Source: Ignavibacteriales bacterium (GTDB lineage: Bacteria; Bacteroidota; Ignavibacteria; UBA10030). From it: 14,108 nt of DNA. Location of the stretch: the NCBI GenBank assembly GCA_016218005.1, contig JACRFF010000362.1, positions 1 through 14,108 of the forward strand, in the 5' to 3' direction. The translations under genes and the position numbers were made by a program. Below the pieces are notes generated by a model. The model saw only the letters and a list, made by a program, of their open reading frames with translations. It had not been told where the DNA came from and did not search any database. Below, one piece after another: positions 1-7,861 of this stretch. The stretch's first letter is position 1, and each line of letters begins with the position of its first letter.

Positions 1-29
1 CCGCGATTTTGTTTTTCAGGGGATGGCTT

Positions 30-1409
30 TTAGAGAATGTAGCGGCTGAGGTCTCGGTTCTTCACGATCGTGCTGAGCCGATCTTGCACTAATTTTTTTG
101 TAATGCGGATGGTCTTGCCCGCGCCGCTTTCGGGCGCGTTGAAGAGAAACTCTTCCAACAGCGTGGTGAGAATGGTGTGCAATCGCCGCGCTCCGATATT
201 TTCCACTTGCTCGTTCACCTCGAAGGCAGTCTGGGCGATCTCATCCACCGCGTCGGGTTGGAACTCCAACGTAATCCCTTCTGTTTGCAGCATCGCTTGA
301 TATTGCTTGAGCAATGCGTTCTGCGGCAAGGTGAGAATCTTGACGAAGTCCGAAGCGGCGAGGCTGTTCAATTCCACGCGAATGGGGAAGCGGCCCTGGA
401 GTTCCGGAATCAAATCGGCCGGCTTTGCGATGTGGAATGCCCCCGACGCAATAAACAGAATGTGATCCGTCTTCACCATGCCGTACTTCGTGTTCACGCT
501 CGAGCCTTCAACAATCGGTAACAGGTCGCGCTGCACGCCTTCACGCGAAACATCCGGCCCGGAGTGTTGACCGCGTGAACTGGCGATCTTGTCGATCTCA
601 TCAATGAATACGATGCCGTTGTCCTGAACCCGCCTGAGTGCCTCCTTTGTAACGCTTTCCATGTCGATCAACTTTTGAGATTCTTCTTGTGTCAACAACA
701 AGCGTGCTTCTGCGACTGAGGTCTTCCGGTTCTTCTGTTTTTTCGGGGCGATGTTGCCAAGTAATTCCTGAATATTGATTCCCATGTCTTCCAATGACAT
801 CGGCCCCATAACCTGCATCAGCGGAAGCTGAGCGGAGGTAACCTCGATCTCGATCATTCGGTCATCCATCGTGCCAGCGCGGAGTTTCGATCTCATTTTT
901 TCGCGGCTGGCGGAGACGTCTTCAGACCGTTCAGCTATAGCATCAGCGGATTCCCGGCGGCGTGGAGTTGGCAGAAGAATGTCGAGGATGCGTTCTTCGG
1001 CGAGGTCGCGTGCCTTGCCTTCTACTTCAGCCACGCGCTCGGATTTCACCATTGTCACGGCGAGATCAGTCAGGTCGCGAATCATCGATTCCACATCCCG
1101 TCCCACATATCCCACCTCGGTGAACTTCGACGCTTCCACTTTGACAAAGGGAGCGCCGGAAAGCCTTGCCAGGCGGCGCGCGATTTCTGTTTTTCCCACA
1201 CCCGTCGGGCCGATGAGAATGATATTGTTCGGCATGATTTCTTCGCGCAGCTGTTCGGGCGCTTTCAGGCGCCGCCATCGGTTGCGCAAGGCAATGGCAA
1301 CCGATTTCTTGGCATTCTGCTGGCCGATGATGTAGCGATCCAACTCCGCAACAATTTCACGCGGCGTGAGGGTCTGATCTGCGTTCATCTCTGTTTTCTT
1401 GGATTTCAT
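30..1409 (-). CDS. hslU: HslU, ATPase/unfoldase subunit of the HslUV protease
   Basis: This is the AAA+ ring ATPase that unfolds cytoplasmic substrates and threads them into the HslV peptidase. In the 459-residue protein the Walker A motif GPTGVGKT lies at 67-74, the substrate-gripping pore loop GYVG at 100-103, an inserted I domain at roughly 110-250, Walker B VFIDE at 267-271 and sensor-2 GARRL at 406-410. The C-terminal tail ends in SRYIL, the kind of tail that docks into HslV. Length is normal for the family and the frame is intact. The first ATG is used; an in-frame ATG at codon 8 is an alternative because neither has a strong ribosome-binding site. It is the last gene of the leftward DUF3109-rpoN-hslV-hslU operon, 6 nt after hslV. 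The 29 bases beyond its stop hold nothing recognisable. The pairing with HslV makes the identification firm. Confidence 0.97.
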   Translation of the reverse strand: MKSKKTEMNADQTLTPREIVAELDRYIIGQQNAKKSVAIALRNRWRRLKAPEQLREEIMPNNIILIGPTGVGKTEIARRLARLSGAPFVKVEASKFTEVGYVGRDVESMIRDLTDLAVTMVKSERVAEVEGKARDLAEERILDILLPTPRRRESADAIAERSEDVSASREKMRSKLRAGTMDDRMIEIEVTSAQLPLMQVMGPMSLEDMGINIQELLGNIAPKKQKNRKTSVAEARLLLTQEESQKLIDMESVTKEALRRVQDNGIVFIDEIDKIASSRGQHSGPDVSREGVQRDLLPIVEGSSVNTKYGMVKTDHILFIASGAFHIAKPADLIPELQGRFPIRVELNSLAASDFVKILTLPQNALLKQYQAMLQTEGITLEFQPDAVDEIAQTAFEVNEQVENIGARRLHTILTTLLEEFLFNAPESGAGKTIRITKKLVQDRLSTIVKNRDLSRYIL

Positions 1410-1415
1410 TCGCGC

Positions 1416-1952
1416 CTACAATTCTTCGACGTGGATATTCTTGTTTGTGTAGATGCAGATTTCCGCGGAGGCTTCGAGAGATTCGCGGACAATTTCTACC
1501 GCCGATAACTTTGTGTGCTTGGTCAGCATGCGCGCCGCTGCCAGGGCGAAGCTTCCGCCCGAGCCGACGGCAACGATGCCGTCATCCGGTTCGATCACGT
1601 CGCCGGTGCCGGAAATGAGAAGGGCGTGTTCCTTATCGAGCACGGCAAGTAACGCTTCGAGTTGGCGCAGGTATTTATCGGTGCGCCAGAGCTTTGCCAA
1701 TTCCACGGCAGCACGGACGAGCTGGCCTTGGTGTTGTTCCAGCTTTTCCTCAAATCGCTCCAGCAAACTGAATGCATCGGCGGCGCTTCCGGCAAACCCG
1801 ACGAGCACGGAGTTGTTGTACAGCTTGCGAATCTTGTTGGAGTGCTGCTTCATGACTGTGGCACCCAGCGTTACTTGTCCGTCTCCTCCGACGGCGACTT
1901 GACCGTTGTGCCGGAGACCGATGATTGTGGTAGCGTGAAATTGTTCGCCCAT
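1416..1952 (-). CDS. hslV: HslV, peptidase subunit of the HslUV protease
   Basis: This is the proteasome-beta-like threonine peptidase that forms the double hexamer capped by HslU. The protein reads [17 protein letters not shown] at its start: the catalytic Thr follows a short propeptide ending in HA, which must be removed to expose the nucleophile. GGDGQVTLG follows, and the C-terminal part has the [14 protein letters not shown] segment of the family. I chose the ATG at 1952 (178 residues) because an AAGG lies 6 nt upstream; an ATG two codons earlier, at 1958, directly abuts that AAGG and is the less likely start. It lies 9-15 nt after rpoN and 6 nt before hslU, so it is probably co-transcribed with both. 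The frame is intact. Identity is very secure; only the start is uncertain, by two codons. Confidence 0.96.
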   Translation of the reverse strand: MGEQFHATTIIGLRHNGQVAVGGDGQVTLGATVMKQHSNKIRKLYNNSVLVGFAGSAADAFSLLERFEEKLEQHQGQLVRAAVELAKLWRTDKYLRQLEALLAVLDKEHALLISGTGDVIEPDDGIVAVGSGGSFALAAARMLTKHTKLSAVEIVRESLEASAEICIYTNKNIHVEEL

Positions 1953-1967
1953 ACTCATCCTTCGCAG

Positions 1968-3383
1968 TTAATATTTTTTTCTCATGCGTGCTATCGGAAT
2001 ATTCAATTGCTCGCGATACTTGGCGACCGTGCGGCGGGCAATGTGAACGCCTTCTTTCTGCAACATCTCCGCAATGGAATCATCGTTCAGCGGCTTGTGG
2101 TTGTCTTCCGCTTCGATAATATCGCGCACGTGTTGCTTTACCATGAGGTTCGAGATGTCTTCTCCGCTGTCGGATTTGATTGCGGAGGTGAAGAAGTACC
2201 GAAGCGAAAACACGCCGAACTCGGTCTGCACGAACTTGTGCTTTACCACGCGGCTGATCGTCGAAATATCCGCCCCGACGACGTCTGAAATCTCCCGGTA
2301 AATTAAAGGCCGGAGAACCTCGCCATCTTCAAACCACTGCCGTTGCGCTTCCACAATGGCGCGCATAATGCGAAGCAGAGTCTCGCGGCGCTGGTGAATC
2401 GATGAGATGAACCACTTTGCCGATTCGAATTTCTTCTTGACAAAATCTTTTGCTTCGGCGGAAGCTCCTTTCTTCTTCGGCATGACGATATCACGGTACG
2501 CATTGTTGATGCGGAGTGTCGGGATATTGCGGTCGTTGAGCGTTATGAGGAAATCGTTGCCGTCTTTCTCGACAATGAAATCCGGCGTGACGTAATTTTC
2601 TTCTTGCGAGAATTCTCCTTCACCAGGCTTGGGGTTCAGATGTTGGATAAGACTTACGACCTTCTTCATCGTTTCCACGCTGACGTGAAGTTTTTTTGCG
2701 ATGAGGTCGTAGCGTTTCAGTTTGAATTCTTCAAACCAATCATCAAGCACGTGGTAGGCTAATTCCTTCATGGCTTGCGGATGGGGTCCGCTTTTCAATT
2801 GCGCGCGCAAACACTCCTGCAGCGTTCGAGATGCAATTCCTGGCGGGTCGAGCAGTTGGATTTTCTGAAGCACTTGCTCGGCCTTGGCCGTGGGAATGGA
2901 CAACCCGTAGGTGAGGTTCAAATCGTCAACGACAAGTTGCAGGTTCCGCCGCAGATATCCATCCGTATCTACATTGCCCAAAATTTCCTCCGCCAGCAAT
3001 TGGTCCTCCTCGTCGGCATTCGAGAGACGAAACTGCGCCAAGAGGCGTTCGGTTATTGGAATGGTTGAGGCAATGGGGGGTTCGTAACTTTCTTCGTCCT
3101 GCGGGGCGTGTGCTTCAGGCGCCTTGTGCCCCGCCAGATCATCGTTCAAATAGTCTTCAAGACTGTAGTTATCCTCCGCGTTGGTCTCATCTGTGGAAGG
3201 TGGTTCCTCGAGGTCGGAAAGAAGTTCCATATCGTCCGCTTGCTCGAGCATGGGATTCAGTTCAAGTTCCAACTTGACGCGCTGCTCAAGCGCGAGCGTA
3301 GGAAGCTGAAGAAGCTTGAGGTACTGGATCTGCTGAGGGGTAAGCTTGAGGCCGAGCTTGAGTTGTTGCTGGAGGTTTAACAT
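1968..3383 (-). CDS. rpoN: RNA polymerase sigma-54 factor RpoN
   Basis: This alternative sigma factor directs RNA polymerase to -24/-12 promoters and needs an AAA+ enhancer-binding activator to open them. The 471-residue protein starts with the glutamine- and leucine-rich region I (LQQQLKLGLKLTPQQIQYLK, then ELELNPMLEQ). An acidic, poorly conserved region II at about 55-115 follows, then the core-binding domain. A helix-turn-helix region follows, and the RpoN box ARRTVAKYRE stands at 449-458, which reads the -24 element. Length and domain order are those of a complete RpoN. The gene follows the DUF3109 gene by 12 nt and precedes hslV by 9-15 nt. No enhancer-binding protein is present in the window, and I found no convincing -24/-12 promoter in its intergenic spaces. 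No strong Shine-Dalgarno precedes the start, but the region I motif fixes it. Confidence 0.97.
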   Translation of the reverse strand: MLNLQQQLKLGLKLTPQQIQYLKLLQLPTLALEQRVKLELELNPMLEQADDMELLSDLEEPPSTDETNAEDNYSLEDYLNDDLAGHKAPEAHAPQDEESYEPPIASTIPITERLLAQFRLSNADEEDQLLAEEILGNVDTDGYLRRNLQLVVDDLNLTYGLSIPTAKAEQVLQKIQLLDPPGIASRTLQECLRAQLKSGPHPQAMKELAYHVLDDWFEEFKLKRYDLIAKKLHVSVETMKKVVSLIQHLNPKPGEGEFSQEENYVTPDFIVEKDGNDFLITLNDRNIPTLRINNAYRDIVMPKKKGASAEAKDFVKKKFESAKWFISSIHQRRETLLRIMRAIVEAQRQWFEDGEVLRPLIYREISDVVGADISTISRVVKHKFVQTEFGVFSLRYFFTSAIKSDSGEDISNLMVKQHVRDIIEAEDNHKPLNDDSIAEMLQKEGVHIARRTVAKYREQLNIPIARMRKKY

Positions 3384-3395
3384 GCGAATCTCACA

Positions 3396-3962
3396 TCACG
3401 CAGATCGTTCGTTTTCGCAGCGGCGTTGGAATTCTTCATACCACGCTTTTCCATAGGCGCGTATAAGCGCATCCTTCAGGAAATCCGATAGCCATGTTTT
3501 CTGCCGCGTGCCGCGCTGAAGGGCGGGTTGGCATTCCGAAATATATTCATACCGCAAACGCTCCGAATTTCCTCGGTCGATTCGAATAGGAAACAGATGA
3601 CACGAGAGTGGTTTTTGCCAAGAAATTTCTTTGTTGAAGAAGGCCGTTTCAAAAGCACACTGAGCGATGGAACCTTCGTACACCACAAAGACGCATGCTC
3701 GGTGGGCGATACACCGCGTTGCCCAATCACCATCGGAGCCTTCATAGGCTCCATAACGCTCGATCTCTTGAAGATGATCGCGGTGAAGGTACTTTTTGAC
3801 GACGGGAAGCGCGGCTTCGATTTCTTTGAGTTCTTCATCCAACAACGGCGCGCCGCGATCTCCCGACATAGTACAACAAGTCCCTTTGCAGGCGGTTACA
3901 TCGCAGGCAAAGGCGGATAAGGCAATCTCCGGCCGCACTTCGATTTCTTGAATGACGAACAT
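3396..3962 (-). CDS. DUF3109 family cysteine-rich protein
   Basis: This 188-residue protein resembles the DUF3109 family, common in Bacteroidota and of unknown function. It has ten cysteines. Those at 20, 25, 29 and 30 (a CxxxCC-like cluster), 84, 90, 102 and 121 (in LSCHLFPIRI) look like ligands for a metal or iron-sulphur site, as in the related YkgJ-type CxxxCC proteins; this is inference. No signal peptide or membrane segment is visible. The frame stays open upstream to 4004, but the ATG at 3962 starts the conserved MFVIQEIEV sequence and has a good ribosome-binding site. It is the first gene of the operon with rpoN, hslV and hslU, and is divergent from the DUF5916 gene. The family call is fairly secure from the cysteine pattern; the role is unknown. 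Confidence 0.8.
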   Translation of the reverse strand: MFVIQEIEVRPEIALSAFACDVTACKGTCCTMSGDRGAPLLDEELKEIEAALPVVKKYLHRDHLQEIERYGAYEGSDGDWATRCIAHRACVFVVYEGSIAQCAFETAFFNKEISWQKPLSCHLFPIRIDRGNSERLRYEYISECQPALQRGTRQKTWLSDFLKDALIRAYGKAWYEEFQRRCENERSA

Positions 3963-4081
3963 CCTTACTCCCTTAAATGATAAACAAAAATCGCCATAGA
4001 GCAAAGTTGCCCAGCGTAGGCCGCAACCATTTTAGGTTATCTCAAGTCCAAAACTAAAACACACAAACAAAGGGTGTGGAA
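3963..4081. promoter_or_regulatory. Divergent intergenic region, DUF3109 operon and DUF5916 gene
   Basis: These 119 bases separate two divergently oriented genes and must hold promoters for both the rpoN-hslVU operon and the outer-membrane protein gene. They are AT-rich in the middle (about 4036-4070). I could not identify a convincing -35/-10 pair on either strand. An AAAGGG at 4069-4074, 7 nt before the ATG at 4082, is the ribosome-binding site of the DUF5916 gene. Confidence 0.45.
3968..3974 (-). promoter_or_regulatory. Ribosome-binding site that sets the DUF3109 start
   Basis: Read on the minus strand the sequence is AAGGGAG, 5 nt before the ATG at 3962. It supports this start over the upstream in-frame ATG at 4004, whose extra 14 residues do not look like part of the family. 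Confidence 0.6.
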
Positions 4082-6736
4082 ATGAGAAACCGGCGGATAT
4101 TGTACAAAGTGTTTTTGATGCTTGGGTCGATCGCGGCATCACTTTCCGCGCAACAAGTGCAAGCGGTAAGAACCGACGCACCGGTATCAGTAGACGGCGT
4201 GCTCGATGAGCAGGCGTGGCAGCATCCCGGATGGACTGCATTCAAAATGAAGCGTCCGTTCGAGGGAGCGCCGCCATCTCAGAAGACGGAGGTCTGGGTT
4301 GCCTATGACGAGAATGCCGTCTACGTGGCGGCACGGATGTACGATACCGCACCCGATTCCATCATGACCGTGCTCGGTCGCCGCGACTATGACGTCACCG
4401 CCGACTGGTTTTCTTTTCTCATCGACCCGTACCGCGACAAACGTACCGGCTACTACTTCACCGTCAGCGCCGCCGGCTCGATCCAAGATGGAACACTCTT
4501 CAATGACGATTGGAATGACAATTCGTGGGATGGCGTTTGGGAAGCCAAGACGCGAATTGACGACAAAGGATGGGCGGCTGAAATGCGGATTCCGTTTTCT
4601 CAACTGCGGTTCACTGAGAAGGAACAGCACGTGTGGGGCGTCAACTTCCGGCGCAGCATCGGGCGCAACAGCGAACGCGACCTCGTCGTCTACACGCCGA
4701 ATCAAGAAAGCGGATTCGTTTCGCGGTTCCCCGAACTTGTGGGAATCGAACACATCGCGCCTTCACGCCAAGCGGAAGTTCTGCCGTACCTTACATCAAA
4801 AGCCGAGTATTTGAAACACGACGCCGGCGACCCGTTCAAAACGGGATCGCGGTATTTACCCGGACTTGGAGGCGATATGCGCATAGCGCTTTCCTCCAAC
4901 CTGATGCTCAACGCAACCATCAATCCGGATTTCGGTCAGGTTGAGGTAGATCCTGCCGTCGTGAACCTCAGCGATATCGAATCGTACTTTCAGGAGAAGC
5001 GCCCGTTCTTTGTGGAAGGTACCAGCACGTTCAATTTTGGAAACGGCGGCGCCAGCAGTAATTGGGGCTTCAACTTCGGCACTCCCGATTTTTTTTACAG
5101 CCGTCGCATCGGGCGAGCGCCGCAGGGTTCGCTGCCGTTCTCTGCGCAGTTTGTCGACTACCCGCTCGGAACGCACATTCTCGGCGCCGGAAAGATCACC
5201 GGCAAAGTGATAGAGGGATGGAACTTCGGCATGATCCATGCGCTGACGAACCGTGAGTATGCGCAGGCGGAAACCTCGGGCACGCGCGTGCACGATATCG
5301 AAGTTGAACCACTGACGTACTACGGCATTGCCCGGCTCCAAAAAGATTTCAACGACGGCAAACAGGGATTCGGCCTCATTGCCACGTCGACCGACCGCAT
5401 GTTCAACGATGAGCGGCTGCGCGACCAGATCAATGCGAGCGCTCAAACGGGCGGCATCGACGGCTGGTCGTTTTTCGACGATGGCAAGACGTACGTGATG
5501 ACCGGCTGGCTTGGCTATTCTCACGTTGCCGGCAGCGCGGCGCGAATGACCTCCCTGCAGCGAAGCTCAAGGCATTACTTCCAGAGGCCGGATGCATCAT
5601 ATCTTTCCGTCGATTCCAATGCCACATCGATGACGGGCTTTGCCGGACGCGTTGCGGTCAACAAGCAAAAAGGTCCGGTCATTTTTAACGCAGCGTTTGG
5701 CATCATCAATCCCAAGTTTGACGTCAACGACCTCGGATTCTACTGGCGCACCGATATTATCAACTATCACGTTGTTGTGGGTTATAAGTGGACCGACCCA
5801 ACGCCGTACTATAATAGCGTGCGCTTACAAACTGCGCTGTTTGAAAGCCGCGACTTCGGCAATCGTATTGGGTGGCGAGGTTGGTGGATAAATGCCTTTG
5901 CCGAGTTCACAAATTTCTGGACTGCCGGTGCAGGGTTCGTTTACAACCCGCCATCGGTCGATACGCGTTCAACACGCGGCGGACCTGCAATGTTTACTCC
6001 GGTGGGACGCGAGTTCTTTTTCAATGTGGCGAGCGACAGCAGGAAGCCGGCGATGGTCGAACTCTACAGCGATTTCTATATTGGTGCCGGAGGCGAACAA
6101 ACAAACGTCAACGTATCGGTTACGTACAAGCCGGCACCGAACATCAATTTCTCGGTCGGGCCAGGATTCTCCAAGGGTTTGCAGGAAGCCATGTGGATAA
6201 CATCGTATGACGACGCCGCGTCGCTCCAGACCTATGGCCGTCGGTACGTTTTCGCCCATCTTTCTCAACAAACTCTTTCGGCAAACATTCGGCTCAACTG
6301 GACATTCACTCCGCAGCTGAGCCTGCAATTGTTCATGCAGCCGTTGATCTCATCGGGGAAGTACACCAACCTCAAGCACTTTCTGCGGCCAGGAACATTC
6401 GAGTTCGGTGCGTTCGGCTCGGATGGCTCAACGCTCAACGTGAATCGAGACAACGGCGGCAATGTTAGCGGCTACACGATTGATGCAGATGGCGGGGGAC
6501 CAAGCCCGGAACAATCAATCAGCAATCCCGATTTCAATTTCAAGTCTCTACGCGGAAACGCCGTGTTGCGCTGGGAGTATCGCCCCGGCTCGACGGTCTA
6601 CTTCGTCTGGACGCAATTGCGTTCCGATTGGGAAAATGTCGGTGAGTTCCAGTTCAATCACTCAGTCGACAGATTGATGGAAGCAAAGCCCGACAACGTT
6701 TTCATGGTAAAGCTCACTTACTGGTTTAATCTGTAG
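4082..6736 (+). CDS. Outer-membrane protein with CBM9-like domain and DUF5916 beta-barrel
   Basis: The 884-residue protein begins with a signal peptide (basic MRNRR, a hydrophobic core, and a likely cut after SLSA near residue 23). Residues of about 28-210 form a carbohydrate-binding family 9-like beta-sandwich, with VDGVLDEQAW, WVAYDENAVYVAAR and WAAEMRIPFSQL. The remainder is DUF5916, recognised by NPDFGQVEVDPAVVNLSDIE, EKRPFFVEG and FYSRRIGR. It has many alternating aromatic strands and ends in LTYWFNL, as expected for an outer-membrane barrel. The family is widespread in Bacteroidota, Gemmatimonadota and Acidobacteriota, often annotated as a carbohydrate-binding or hydrolase-like protein; the substrate is unknown. 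The frame also opens at a GTG at 4076, but the ATG at 4082 has AAAGGG 7 nt upstream. It appears to be a single-gene unit. Domain calls are firm; function is not. Confidence 0.88.
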   Translation: MRNRRILYKVFLMLGSIAASLSAQQVQAVRTDAPVSVDGVLDEQAWQHPGWTAFKMKRPFEGAPPSQKTEVWVAYDENAVYVAARMYDTAPDSIMTVLGRRDYDVTADWFSFLIDPYRDKRTGYYFTVSAAGSIQDGTLFNDDWNDNSWDGVWEAKTRIDDKGWAAEMRIPFSQLRFTEKEQHVWGVNFRRSIGRNSERDLVVYTPNQESGFVSRFPELVGIEHIAPSRQAEVLPYLTSKAEYLKHDAGDPFKTGSRYLPGLGGDMRIALSSNLMLNATINPDFGQVEVDPAVVNLSDIESYFQEKRPFFVEGTSTFNFGNGGASSNWGFNFGTPDFFYSRRIGRAPQGSLPFSAQFVDYPLGTHILGAGKITGKVIEGWNFGMIHALTNREYAQAETSGTRVHDIEVEPLTYYGIARLQKDFNDGKQGFGLIATSTDRMFNDERLRDQINASAQTGGIDGWSFFDDGKTYVMTGWLGYSHVAGSAARMTSLQRSSRHYFQRPDASYLSVDSNATSMTGFAGRVAVNKQKGPVIFNAAFGIINPKFDVNDLGFYWRTDIINYHVVVGYKWTDPTPYYNSVRLQTALFESRDFGNRIGWRGWWINAFAEFTNFWTAGAGFVYNPPSVDTRSTRGGPAMFTPVGREFFFNVASDSRKPAMVELYSDFYIGAGGEQTNVNVSVTYKPAPNINFSVGPGFSKGLQEAMWITSYDDAASLQTYGRRYVFAHLSQQTLSANIRLNWTFTPQLSLQLFMQPLISSGKYTNLKHFLRPGTFEFGAFGSDGSTLNVNRDNGGNVSGYTIDADGGGPSPEQSISNPDFNFKSLRGNAVLRWEYRPGSTVYFVWTQLRSDWENVGEFQFNHSVDRLMEAKPDNVFMVKLTYWFNL

Positions 6737-6748
6737 AACGAGGTTGTT

Positions 6749-6814
6749 TGCCGAATGCCTGCCCGGTAAAGTGCATTTATGTTTCGGCACGCAGGCGGGC
6801 TGTATGTCCTGCGT
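6749..6814. repeat. Overlapping inverted repeats downstream of the DUF5916 gene
   Basis: Three inverted repeats lie 12-80 nt past the stop codon. TGCCGAA (6749-6755) pairs with TTCGGCA (6783-6789). GCCTGCC (6757-6763) pairs with GGCGGGC (6794-6800) with one T.G mismatch, interleaved with the first pair. ACGCAGG (6789-6795) pairs with CCTGCGT (6808-6814). They could form alternative hairpins acting as a transcript end or mRNA-stabilising structure; no T-run follows, so a classical intrinsic terminator is not supported. The GCCTGCC/GGCGGGC arms match those at 13170-13230. Confidence 0.5.
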
Positions 6815-6824
6815 ATGTGAAAGA

Positions 6825-6837
6825 GAAACGTCCGCCT
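6825..6837 (+). repeat. Left copy of 13-bp direct repeat flanking the restriction-modification genes
   Basis: GAAACGTCCGCCT occurs here and again at 8827-8839, just outside the restriction-modification pair. The match is exact over 13 bases and stops on both sides. It lies 62 nt before the endonuclease start. Confidence 0.75.
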
Positions 6838-6843
6838 GAGGCG

Positions 6844-6872
6844 TTGGGAATTGAGAGGAGTTTTGGTAAATT
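6844..6872 (+). promoter_or_regulatory. Candidate promoter of the restriction-modification operon
   Basis: TTGGGA (6844-6849) and TAAATT (6867-6872) are 17 nt apart, each matching four of six sigma-70 consensus bases. The TTG-to-TA distance of 20 nt equals that of the candidate glmM promoter. A start near 6879 would leave a leader of about 20 nt before the ATG at 6899. It lies inside the repeat-bounded segment, so the island would carry its own promoter. The evidence is consensus matching only. Confidence 0.35.
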
Positions 6873-6898
6873 AATATGTACAGCAAAAAAATAGGGAA

Positions 6899-7861
6899 AT
6901 GGACTCATTCAAAACCAGCCTTGAGGGTTGTTTCAAGGACTTTTTCTCAATAGTTACAACACCAGACGGAAACTGGACCGTCAAGGGTTTCATTGACGTT
7001 TACAAGAACATCTATACAATCAGTCTCGATACCAAGGTCGTTTCAAAGATCATCGAGCTTATGATCTTTCCAGTTATTGTCAAATTCGCCAGAGACAATG
7101 ACTACGAAATGATTCTCACTTCTCATCAAAACCATTACCCTGACATTTCCTTTGTCTCAAAGAAAACAAAAGAGAAGATCGCTCTCGACCTCAAGTCAAC
7201 ATACCGAATCAATTCCGAAAAGGTCAATGGGATGACGCTTGGGGCTTTCACCGGCTACTTCCGAAACAGGAAGTCTAACAAGAATATCACTTTCCCGTAT
7301 TCGGAGTACTCAAAGCACTACGTTCTCGGCGTGCTTTATACAAAGACAGATATGCACAATGCTGAGCAGAAACTTACAGCTGAGGACATTAAGCTCACGA
7401 ACGCACAAAGAGATGCACTTGCTGATTTCTTCGCTTCGCCATCAGACCAGACTTTTGCGGGGCTTGTGACAGTGCTCCGACTCTCAGACAAGAAGAAGAT
7501 TGCCCGGATCAGAAAACTCATTGATTCTTGCTTCATCGACGAAAAGAAAAAGTTCAACATTGACCAGCTCCAGTCTATTCTGTCAGTGGTCAGGGACTTC
7601 GACTTCTTCCTGCAAGAGAAGTGGAAAATTGCAATTGACAGGCCAGGAAGCGGCAACACGAAGAACATCGGATCGACCACATCAATCAGAGAACTAAAGA
7701 ACGGCACGGCTCTCTTCACTCGTTACAAGAATGGCAAGGAACTCTTTGACAATTTCTGGATGAACTATTTGACCAAGGATATGGCAAAGGCAATTGACCT
7801 TGATGAGTCACACTACTCAAACCTGAAGACGTTTTTTGAATATAAGGGTAAGAAACAATGA
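6899..7861 (+). CDS. Type II restriction endonuclease, EcoRV family (predicted target GATATC)
   Basis: This predicted endonuclease should cut unmethylated foreign DNA. Compared from memory with EcoRV (245 residues), the 320-residue protein keeps the whole catalytic and recognition layout. DTK at 44-46 and E53 match EcoRV K38 and E45. QNHYPD at 77-82 holds the Q-loop and catalytic D82 (D74 in EcoRV). IALDLKSTY at 94-102 gives D97 and K99 (D90 and K92). GSGNTKNIG at 250-258 is the R-loop that reads the outer bases. Because both recognition loops are kept, GATATC is the likely site. Residues of roughly 150-215 form an extra lysine-rich segment absent from EcoRV. The gene overlaps the methyltransferase by ATGA; a weak AGGG lies 2 nt before its ATG. 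No frame damage is visible. Family is highly secure; specificity is inference. Confidence 0.93.
   Translation: MDSFKTSLEGCFKDFFSIVTTPDGNWTVKGFIDVYKNIYTISLDTKVVSKIIELMIFPVIVKFARDNDYEMILTSHQNHYPDISFVSKKTKEKIALDLKSTYRINSEKVNGMTLGAFTGYFRNRKSNKNITFPYSEYSKHYVLGVLYTKTDMHNAEQKLTAEDIKLTNAQRDALADFFASPSDQTFAGLVTVLRLSDKKKIARIRKLIDSCFIDEKKKFNIDQLQSILSVVRDFDFFLQEKWKIAIDRPGSGNTKNIGSTTSIRELKNGTALFTRYKNGKELFDNFWMNYLTKDMAKAIDLDESHYSNLKTFFEYKGKKQ

Noticed and set aside
1662..2288. Plus-strand open frame of 208 codons across hslV and rpoN
   Set aside because: It is antisense to two certain genes, spans their junction and has no recognisable domain.
4187..5524. Minus-strand open frames of 188 and 222 codons within the DUF5916 gene
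   Set aside because: They are antisense to a gene with clear domains and lack ribosome-binding sites or known motifs.
6737..6898. Search for a controller (C) protein gene or small RNA before the endonuclease
   Set aside because: No open frame with a helix-turn-helix pattern fits in the space, and only short inverted repeats are visible.
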